Of a stretch of 64,000 bases of DNA, positions 1 through 9,800 are shown in pieces. Positions within the stretch are counted from its first letter, which is position 1. Each line of letters begins with the position of its first letter. The stretch comes from Leptidea sinapis (Eukaryota; Arthropoda; Insecta; Lepidoptera; Pieridae). The notes under the pieces are model-generated. The model was not told where the DNA came from, did not search any database, and was given only the letters and a program-made list of their open reading frames with translations. The stretch is taken from positions 13,916,001-13,980,000 of the forward strand of contig NC_066281.1 of the NCBI RefSeq assembly GCF_905404315.1. The letters run 5' to 3'. Both the position numbers and the translations under genes were made by a program.

Positions 1-1680
1 TTTTTTGCATCCTACCCTTGAGGCAAGGTTTGTTTCCCTTCGGATGATCCGAGCGCAGGCACTGCGCCGTTCCAGTAGCCGATGTGATACTACAGGGCAT
101 GGGTATTTTTATACCAAGCTCTGTAGTACTGATCGGCGGCAGATCACAGCCCTGGTTCGATGCGTCAGTTTAAGCAGCACCTGACTGCAAAAAACAGGCG
201 TATCGAATGGGTTGCGGCGATGGGCTCAGAGGCTCTATTTGCCTCCTACTCGACTCTTGACGACAAATGAAAAACACCGCCGACCATCCCGCGGTGTCAG
301 AGTTCTATGCCTGAAGTACAGTTATAGGAAGTCGAGCGGGCCGGATGACATGTCTCAAATCGTGCTTAGAACGTGTGCCCCTGAGTTGATGCCGGTGCTA
401 ACGCGTTAATTCCGGCACTCATATACAAAGGCGTAATCCCTGACTCATGAATGCCAGCCCTAGTCCATCCAATCAAAAAAATAGAAAACAGTTGGATTCG
501 CTAGCCTACAGCTATTACCTCCCTGCTCTCCAAAATCATGGAGAGCATAATTAACCGCCAGCTCTTTCTTGCTTTACCTAAAAGGTCACCAATTGATCAA
601 CGACCCACGGCTTTCGCCATGGTCGTTCGGCAGGCGATCTTCTGGTATACCTTACACATAGATGGACGGCTATCTGGTTAGTCTGCTTATAGCGAAGGCC
701 TTTGATCGGTATGGCACAAGGTGCTTCTCTCAAAACTTCCATTATTTGGGCTTCCCGAGAGCTTATGCAAGTGGACCTCCAGCTTCCTCGCTGGGTGGGT
801 CATACAGGTCGTTGTCGACGGTTCTTTCTCGAACCCGAAGCCCGTGAACGCCGGGGTGCCCTAAGGCTGTGTGCCTTCACCCACACTGTTCCTTCTGCAT
901 ATCAATGACATGTTGGACACCTCCAAAATACACTGCTATGCAGACTCTCTCGGGAAATCGTCGACCAGTGCCGGGTAAAACTTGTGTCTTCTATCGAGTC
1001 CTCTTTTGAGAAGGTCGCGGAATGGGGAAAATTGAAATTGGTAATAGAAACTCTGATCTGGCGCACCCCTGTATCTCTCTCTGTACCCCTCGATCCATTT
1101 GTCCGCATGCTACGCAGATCAGCTCAAATTGTCGGGGACTCAGTGCTCTGTGAACCGCTGGACCACTTGGCGTAGAGAATTCGCTTCATTGTGTGTCTTC
1201 TATCGCATTTATCACGGGGAGTGTTCCGAAGAGCTGTTTCACCTGATTGCTGCCGTTGAATTCCACCTTCGCACGACATGCCAATAGGATATCATCCCCA
1301 CCATCCAGATGGTCCATGGATGGACATCCAGATGTGTGGCGGTAAGTTTCCTGAAAACCGCAATGTAGAGGACACTGTTGCGGTTTTCAGGAAACTTTTT
1401 TCCACGTACTACAAAGCTGTGGACTGAGCTTCCTTGTGCGATGTTTTTGGGACGATACGACATGGGTATCTTCAAAACAAGCGCATACACCTACCTTCCT
1501 TAAAGGCCGACAACGCTCCTGTGATTGGCATTGCAAGAGAATGTGGGCGGCGGTGATCACTTAACACCAGGTAATCCGTACGCTGGTCTGTCCTCCTTTT
1601 CCATAAAAAGTGTAACTGCTGCTCAATCCGTAACCACTCTGAAGTAGCCTCCCGCCAGACAGATTCCAAATCTTCTAATA
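1..1680 (+). mobile_element. CR1/Jockey-like non-LTR relic
   Basis: Decayed copy of the same family as 28,640-30,950. Bases 1-240 match the endonuclease/RT linker at 29,655-29,900, and later parts match RT motifs (AKAFDR-like near 690, VPQGCVLSP-like near 860). The 3' untranslated tail (1,200-1,630) also occurs near 41,780-42,090 and, inverted, at 54,330-54,600. Many frameshifts and stops; not functional. A perfect inverted duplication interrupts it at 1,344-1,397. Confidence 0.8.
1344..1397. repeat. perfect inverted repeat, 20-bp arms
   Basis: Arms 1,344-1,363 and 1,378-1,397 are exact reverse complements with a 14-nt loop. Related copies of this retroelement tail (for example near 41,840) have only the second arm. 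The first arm therefore looks like an inverted copy inserted by template switching. Confidence 0.85.
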
Positions 1681-2814
1681 GATTCCACCACAGCTAGGGG
1701 TCTCCAATTCATACGCATGATACTTGACTTCTTCCCTACTGGTTTTCCGACTAAATTAAGCCTATGTTGTGGGTTTAAAATTACGCACGTAGGCGGTGGT
1801 GGTGGTGATAGATTACCATTAAGTGAGTAACAGGCTAGTTTGTCTTCCTAAGCAACGGGCTATTGGATAGCTTCTTCCTCAAAGTTTATATCTGCCAGAA
1901 TCCACCCACAGTTGAGGCTGACCTCTGGCAGTTAATAGTAGACATTGAACTGTTGTAGCAGGCCGAAATAGGCTTACATGAGAGAACTCCGTTAGTGTAA
2001 TAAAACGAATAACATTAATTCCAAATATATATATTTAATACGTATATACATTAAATAATAACTCTTAAGTTAACAATAAAATTTTTAAAGACACAACATT
2101 GTTTAAATCTGTTTATCGCAACCAACCAAACAAGTATCGCACCCGGAGGCACGTGTCCGAGTCGTCGGGGCTCGTCCCCTTGAGCGTCCGGAGGCCGGGG
2201 GCAAGTCACCGTGTGTCACATATAATATTAATATTTCTTCCAACAAATATAAACATCTATAGTTACAATTAGTGTACGACTCTGTCCAACACGATATCAA
2301 CACCCAATATACAAATATATTTCAATACAACTAAACGATCGGCTCTGCCATAATAAATACATCTTCAGCGCTCACGCACACTCATACATACACACATATA
2401 CATCAACAAAAATAGATTCACAGATCTATATAAATATTCTCATATAAAAATAACTAACTAACGGCGAATATTGTAACTATCGCCCGCCCCCTCCCGGTCC
2501 TCCCCCCGGCGCGGCGTGCTCTGAGCGATGTATCTTTGGTATCGGCTCTGGCCCGCGAGCCTCACACGTACATACTTAGTCTGGCCATAAATACTGTTAC
2601 AATTAAATATAAACAAAATATATTACATTTGAATTTGGAATCTGTCATTTTTATATGATTGTTCATTGAGTTTTTTCATTTTGGCGCCAATACATTGTAC
2701 AATATGTTGCGATATCGCCATAGTCTTGGTATAAGTAAAATGTTTGTGTACCGGGCTGTTAATACGTATAATGAGACCTCCTCTGTTTGTGACTACTGAA
2801 AGCAGAACTACGTC
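1681..2814 (-). other. presumed HDAC4 3' UTR or 3' flank, no gene seen
   Basis: AT-rich sequence with two GC-rich islands at about 2,140-2,220 and 2,480-2,570. No convincing ORF. Its position downstream of the HDAC4 stop makes it candidate 3' UTR or downstream regulatory DNA on the minus strand. I saw no clear canonical AATAAA that would fix the transcript end. Confidence 0.35.
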
Positions 2815-3570
2815 TAGAAGAAGCACCTAGAACCATGTCGCGTATTTTAAAAGATGATTTAGGACTTGCAGCCTATAAGAGACGTCTACGACGGGACTGG
2901 TCATTTCTTAACTGATAATTTAATTTAAAAAATAATAGGGTGTTAAAATCGAAACAACCACTAAAACGGTACGCCGAGGGAGAACACAGAAAAATTTTGT
3001 TTATGGATGAGATTTTTTTACACTTGAGCAACATTTTAACAAACAAAATGACCGTATTTATGATCAAAGCTCTAAGGAAGCTTCCCAATTAGTCGACAGA
3101 GTGCAACTTTGGCACTATCTGATTGGTGGATGGTTTGGGGTATTAGCTATAAAGGAGTGACTGGAAAAAGGTATCAAAACATCGGCACAAGTGTATCAAG
3201 ATACCGTTCTTGAGAAGATAGTGAAGCCTCTTAACAACACCATGTTCAATAACCAAGAATGGTCCTTCCAGCACGACTCGGCGCCGGGTCATATCGCTCG
3301 ATCTACGCAGTCTTGGTTGGAAACGAACATTTCGGGCTTCACCTGAGATGAAGACTGGCCGTCATCTAGCCCCGATCTTAATCTGCTGGATTATGATTTA
3401 TGGTCAGTTTGAGAGAGTACGACTTGTATTAAACGCCATGATAATGTGGAATCCCTAAAACAATCAGAACGATTGGCAGTGAAAAATTTACTCATAGAAA
3501 GAGTGCGTGCTTCTATTGATAACCTATATAGGCCTCAACGTAAAAGTAATAAATGTTATTTGCAATAGAT
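2815..3570 (+). pseudogene. mariner-like transposase relic
   Basis: Plus-strand translation in shifting frames gives Tc1/mariner transposase hallmarks: RILKDDLGLAAYKRR near 2,840, FMDE near 3,003 (first catalytic Asp), HDSAPGH near 3,271 (second Asp) and WPSSSPDLN near 3,357 (third Asp), followed by LDYDLW. Stops and frameshifts are frequent and the 5' part is missing, so it is dead. It sits inside the presumed HDAC4 3' region in opposite orientation to the gene. Terminal repeats were not located. Confidence 0.82.
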
Positions 3571-3748
3571 TTTTTTTTCTTTGTTTCAGTATTTATGGCG
3601 AGACTAGGTATATACAACAAAAAAGTTACAATTTATCATAATATACAATACATTTTGTACATGAAACATTAACAGAACACTTTAAAGCTTCGTAACGTTG
3701 TAGTAGTTGTTGCGGGAATGTGCGGTGCGGCGACGGCGGCGGCGACGG
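3571..3748 (-). other. HDAC4: HDAC4 proximal 3' UTR
   Basis: Sequence immediately after the TGA on the minus strand: about 40 nt GC-rich, then AT-rich. No other feature is visible; the extent of the transcript is not determinable here. Confidence 0.5.
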
Positions 3749-3809
3749 TCACTTGAGGTCGTCCTGCTCCATGGGCTCCTCGGGCACCGAGCGCGAGCTC
3801 TCCGAGCGG
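3749..3809 (-). CDS. HDAC4: HDAC4 exon 14, C-terminal tail
   Basis: 61 nt coding including the TGA at 3,749-3,751; acceptor TTCTGTCCGCAG. One base completes Ser876, then RSESSRSVPEEPMEQDDLK. EEPMEQ matches the extreme C-terminus of vertebrate HDAC4 (EEPMEEE), confirming the terminal exon. The 71 bp at 3,810-3,880 looks like the original short intron (GTAACG...CCGCAG) before the array expanded. Confidence 0.92.
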
Positions 3810-6800
3810 CTGCGGACAGAACAGGCGGTACAGTGAGGCCGCACGGCGAGCGACGGACAGACAGAGGGCGCCGGCGTTACCTGAGCGCGGCGGGGTGGTG
3901 CATGGAGAGCGTGGCCATGGCGGCGGCCGTGTCGGCGGCGTCGCAGTCGGGCGGGGGAGGGGCTCACCTGAGCGCGGCGGGGTGGTGCATGGAGAGCGTG
4001 GCCATGGCGGCGGCCGTGTCGGCGGCGTCGCAGTCGGGCGGGGGAGGGGCTCACCTGAGCGCGGCGGGGTGGTGCATGGAGAGCGTGGCCATGGCGGCGG
4101 CCGTGTCGGCGGCGTCGCAGTCGGGCGGGGGAGGGGCTCACCTGAGCGCGGCGGGGGTGGTGCATGGAGAGCGTGGCCATGGCGGCGGCCGTGTCGGCGG
4201 CGTCGCAGTCGGGCGGGGGAGGGGCTCACCTGAGCGCGGCGGGGTGGTGCATGGAGAGCGTGGCCATGGCGGCGGCCGTGTCGGCGGCGTCGCAGTCGGG
4301 CGGGGGAGGGGCTCACCTGAGCGCGGCGGGGTGGTGCATGGAGAGCGTGGCCATGGCGGCGGCCGTGTCGGCGGCGTCGCAGTCGGGCGGGGGAGGGGCT
4401 CACCTGAGCGCGGCGGGGTGGTGCATGGAGAGCGTGGCCATGGCGGCGGCCGTGTCGGCGGCGTCGCAGTCGGGCGGGGGAGGGGCTCACCTGAGCGCGG
4501 CGGGGTGGTGCATGGAGAGCGTGGCCATGGCGGCGGCCGTGTCGGCGGCGTCGCAGTCGGGCGGGGGAGGGGCTCACCTGAGCGCGGCGGGGTGGTGCAT
4601 GGAGAGCGTGGCCATGGCGGCGGCCGTGTCGGCGGCGTCGCAGTCGGGCGGGGGAGGGGCTCACCGGAGCGCGGCGGGGGTGGTGCAGGGAGAGCGTGGC
4701 CATGGCGGCGGCCGTGTCGGCGGCGTCGCAGTCGGGCGGGGGAGGGGCTCACCTGAGCGCGGCGGGGTGGTGCATGGAGAGCGTGGCCATGGCGGCGGCC
4801 GTGTCGGCGGCGTCGCAGTCGGGCGGGGGAGGGGCTCACCTGAGCGCGGCGGGGTGGTGCATGGAGAGCGTGGCCATGGCGGCGGCCGTGTCGGCGGCGT
4901 CGCAGTCGGGCGGGGGAGGGGCTCACCTGAGCGCGGCGGGGTGGTGCATGGAGAGCGTGGCCATGGCGGCGGCCGTGTCGGCGGCGTCGCAGTCGGGCGG
5001 GGGAGGGGCTCACCTGAGCGCGGCGGGGTGGTGCATGGAGAGCGTGGCCATGGCGGCGGCCGTGTCGGCGGCGTCGCAGTCGGGCGGGGGAGGGGCTCAC
5101 CTGAGCGCGGCGGGGTGGTGCATGGAGAGCGTGGCCATGGCGGCGGCCGTGTCGGCGGCGTCGCAGTCGGGCGGGGGAGGGGCTCACCTGAGCGCGGCGG
5201 GGTGGTGCATGGAGAGCGTGGCCATGGCGGCGGCCGTGTCGGCGGCGTCGCAGTCGGGCGGGGGAGGGGCTCACCTGAGCGCGGCGGGGTGGTGCATGGA
5301 GAGCGTGGCCATGGCGGCGGCCGTGTCGGCGGCGTCGCAGTCGGGCGGGGGAGGGGCTCACCTGAGCGCGGCGGGGTGGTGCATGGAGAGCGTGGCCATG
5401 GCGGCGGCCGTGTCGGCGGCGTCGCAGTCGGGCGGGGGAGGGGCTCACCTGAGCGCGGCGGGGTGGTGCATGGAGAGCGTGGCCATGGCGGCGGCCGTGT
5501 CGGCGGCGTCGCAGTCGGGCGGGGGAGGGGCTCACCTGAGCGCGGCGGGGTGGTGCATGGAGAGCGTGGCCATGGCGGCGGCCGTGTCGGCGGCGTCGCA
5601 GTCGGGCGGGGGAGGGGCTCACCTGAGCGCGGCGGGGTGGTGCATGGAGAGCGTGGCCATGGCGGCGGCCGTGTCGGCGGCGTCGCAGTCGGGCGGGGGA
5701 GGGGCTCACCTGAGCGCGGCGGGGTGGTGCATGGAGAGCGTGGCCATGGCGGCGGCCGTGTCGGCGGCGTCGCAGTCGGGCGGGGGAGGGGCTCACCTGA
5801 GCGCGGCGGGGTGGTGCATGGAGAGCGTGGCCATGGCGGCGGCCGTGTCGGCGGCGTCGCAGTCGGGCGGGGGAGGGGCTCACCTGAGCGCGGCGGGGTG
5901 GTGCATGGAGAGCGTGGCCATGGCGGCGGCCGTGTCGGCGGCGTCGCAGTCGGGCGGGGGAGGGGCTCACCTGAGCGCGGCGGGGTGGTGCATGGAGAGC
6001 GTGGCCATGGCGGCGGCCGTGTCGGCGGCGTCGCAGTCGGGCGGGGGAGGGGCTCACCTGAGCGCGGCGGGGTGGTGCATGGAGAGCGTGGCCATGGCGG
6101 CGGCCGTGTCGGCGGCGTCGCAGTCGGGCGGGGGAGGGGCTCACCTGAGCGCGGCGGGGTGGTGCATGGAGAGCGTGGCCATGGCGGCGGCCGTGTCGGC
6201 GGCGTCGCAGTCGGGCGGGGGAGGGGCTCACCTGAGCGCGGCGGGGTGGTGCATGGAGAGCGTGGCCATGGCGGCGGCCGTGTCGGCGGCGTCGCAGTCG
6301 GGCGGGGGAGGAGCTCACCTGAGCGCGGCGGGGTGGTGCATGGAGAGCGTGGCCATGGCGGCGGCCGTGTCGGCGGCGTCGCAGTCGGGCGGGGGAGGGG
6401 CTCACCTGAGCGCGGCGGGGTGGTGCATGGAGAGCGTGGCCATGGCGGCGGCCGTGTCGGCGGCGTCGCAGTCGGGCGGGGGAGGGGCTCACCTGAGCGC
6501 GGCGGGGTGGTGCATGGAGAGCGTGGCCATGGCGGCGGCCGTGTCGGCGGCGTCGCAGTCGGGCGGGGGAGGGGCTCACCTGAGCGCGGCGGGGTGGTGC
6601 ATGGAGAGCGTGGCCATGGCGGCGGCCGTGTCGGCGGCGTCGCAGTCGGGCGGGGGAGGGGCTCACCTGAGCGCGGCGGGGTGGTGCATGGAGAGCGTGG
6701 CCATGGCGGCGGCCGTGTCGGCGGCGTCGCAGTCGGGCGCGCCGGCCGCGGCGTCCAGCGCGCTGAGCGCCAGCAGCGGCGCGTGGCGGCGCAGCGCGGG

Positions 6801-9800
6801 CCAGTGCGGCGCGTGCACGGCCAGCGCGGCGGCCAGCGCGGCCTGCGCGTGCGGCGCGGGCGGCCGCCGCAGCTCGTCGGGCGCGGGCGCGGCGCCGGGC
6901 TCGCCCAGCAGCGCGCGCACGCACTCCTGCGCGCAGTCGCACATGGCGGCCAGGTCGTAGCCGCCCTCCAGCGACAGCACCACGCGGCCGCCCGCCAGCG
7001 TCATGAGGTCGCGCGTCATGTGCGCGAAGCACGCGGCCGACACGCGGTAGCCGCCCATGGGCGCGGGGTGCCCGGCGGCCGCGTCGAACCCGCACGATAC
7101 CAGCACTATCTCGGGCCCGTACTCCTGCCGACACGTCGTAAACCACCTCGTTAAGATCAATGACTCTGTTGTTGGCTTGCATGTCTTATGTTGCAAGGAC
7201 TGGCGTAAAATGGCGTATGATGCGAGAAATCCCATTAAGCATAATCGTATTATATTGAACTGTTAATCTAGGGCGATCGTGTAACTATTTTGTGATGATT
7301 ATTATTTTTGGCAATAAGTAAGCAAAATTTTCAATAAACACTGCCGCACACCGACAACACACTATTGTAATAATATCTATTAAATCATCATTCTTTAATG
7401 TATATATAATTAAAGAAAATGTTAAATAAATTAATTAGACTCTACAACTCTAAATATTAAAATAATTTAATAAATTTAAATTAGCAATACAAAGCGACAC
7501 GTCCGTTAATAACAATGTTCACACAAGAAATGTGAGCTATTGCAGCTGTAAAACATGACCACTCCCTAGCACCTTCTAGAAGAGCTATTACTGTTGGAAG
7601 ACACGAGCAAGCCTTAGCAACCGCTAGAAGAGCTATTGCAACTGCAAGACACGAACAGTCCCTAGCACCCTCTAGAAGAGCTATTCCGTGCTCTTAAACA
7701 TCATTTAACTGCGGCTAGAAAACCTTTAGCCGTCTGTCTATTGGTCTTGTGGGGCCGGCTGACCAGTAGTGAGAAAATCCAGTTGTGTACATTGCACGAC
7801 GTACACGCACTTTCCTTTCCTACTCACCTCCCGTCTGACACCCTAGGTCTCCTGGTAACAAAGAATCCTGTACTTATCTCTATATTTATATATTTTGGTG
7901 AATCAGTCATCAATCACAAATATTAGTGGTACTGCAACGTGTACATAGGCCTCCGAAAAAGTTTACGTGATAAATAATTAGTGTTTCTAAATCTGAGTTA
8001 CCTTGATTCCAGAGAGTAGATTGGTGCCCGTGTTTCAATAATAAGTGTTATCACACACAAACTTGAAGCAGACATTACACTGAACACTACCTAAGTCTGA
8101 ACACATTTCTCGAGGTTCGTGTGTTTGTGTACATTGATTAAGGCAACCGAGTGAAATCATTGTGTGAATATACTAGAAGAATCATCATTCACCAAGAACT
8201 AATAACCACAGTGCATAACCATCACTTGAGGTTCGAAATTAAACTAATTCGAGTCATAGTTTTGTGATAATAAATAAAAGTTATAACGTGAGGGTAATTT
8301 TAAATTTTAAATTGCACAAAATATAAACAACTAATCTCGTAACGTCGTTAAGCTCACGTATTAAAACACACGTTTACAAATTTCATTCAACCAAGTGTGT
8401 AGTGTGTAGCTGTGCGGTAAAGGGACGTCTAAACATTGCGGCGAACTTGGTTCAATCCCAAGATATTATATAAGTGAACTATTTTAATTTTATTTTATTA
8501 TTGCTCTATTCAATTTTTTTTTTTTTTTTTTAAATAAGAAAGATTAATTAATCTATGAACAAAGAAACAATGAACATTACTGTTCGTAAGAAGACCACAC
8601 CTCCTTCTTCAGCACCTGAACCTAAAGTGGACAATGAAAATTTAATATCAGCGATCAGTGATCGAGTTCTCACTTCATTTCGGTCTGAGATTCCGCGTAT
8701 GTTATCTAGCGCTCTCCACAAAGAGTTATCTGAAATAAAGCAAGAACTGCTTGAATATCGGAAGTCAATTGACTTTTTGAGCAGCTCTCACGATGATTTA
8801 ATAAAAGCCGTGGAGCGTCTAAGTTCCGAAAATATGCAGCTGAAAAAAGAAAACGGATCTCTGAGCTCTACCGTACTTAATTTATCCGAAAGATTGAACA
8901 ATCTGGAACAACACCTGCGAGAAAATAATTTAGAATTAAACGGTGTACCTGAGAATCGTTCTGAGAGCTTGCCTAATTTAGTACAACAATGTGCAAATGT
9001 TATTGGCCATAAATTTAACGATGCTGATATCGTTCACTGTACGAGAGTCGCTAAACGGGATAAAGATAGCAAGTTACCTCGTGCAATTGTTGTAAAATTC
9101 AAAAGCCTAAGATGCAGAGATGAATTCTATTCCGCTGTATTTCGGTATAACAAAGCGAATCCCAATGAAAAACTAAACACCGCATTACTCGGCATAACTG
9201 GACATAAAAAACCTGTATATGTCTCGGAACACTTGTCCCCTCAAAACAAATTTTTACACGCTGCAGCCAGGAAAAAAGCCAAGGAGTTAAAGTACTCGTT
9301 TGTTTGGATTCGGAATGGAAAAATTTATGTTAGGAAATCTTCTGACTCAAAATACATCTTGATCAGAAATGAAAAAAGTCTTGAATTAATGAGTTAAAAC
9401 ATCTTATTCCTAACGGTACACTTTTTGCAAACGATACTTATTTGACTTTTTTTTTTGTACAAATGGCTATCTCTCTATATTACCAGAATGTAAGAGGTTT
9501 AAAGTCTAAAACGATTGATGTGTATAATGCTTTTTTGTGTAATAATTTTGAGATTGTATGCTTAAGTGAAACGTGGTTAAATGTAAATATCAACTCTTCT
9601 GAATTGTTCGATGATCGGTATTTTGTAATGCGCAGAGATCGATGTGAAAATTTCCTTAAACATTTTAAAAAAAACCATGGTGGAGGTGTACTTATGGCAA
9701 TATCTAAAAAGGTTGAATATGTCCTGAGATGCGATTGGCAATCCGATTTGGTGGAGGATTTATGGATTCAAATAAAAGTAGATCCTGTTACTACTATCAA

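Noticed and set aside
3881..6739. CRISPR-like array
   Set aside because: There are no unique spacers, the repeat unit is derived from a eukaryotic exon, and the setting is an insect gene.
4138..7182. Three long open frames over the array (up to about 1,000 codons, both strands)
   Set aside because: The 87-bp unit is a multiple of three, so any frame without a stop in one unit stays open throughout. The peptides are simple 29-residue repeats, and the true HDAC4 frame has a stop in the unit.
7741..7926. 61-codon ORF upstream of the retroelement
   Set aside because: Short, no domain, and probably leader or remnant sequence.
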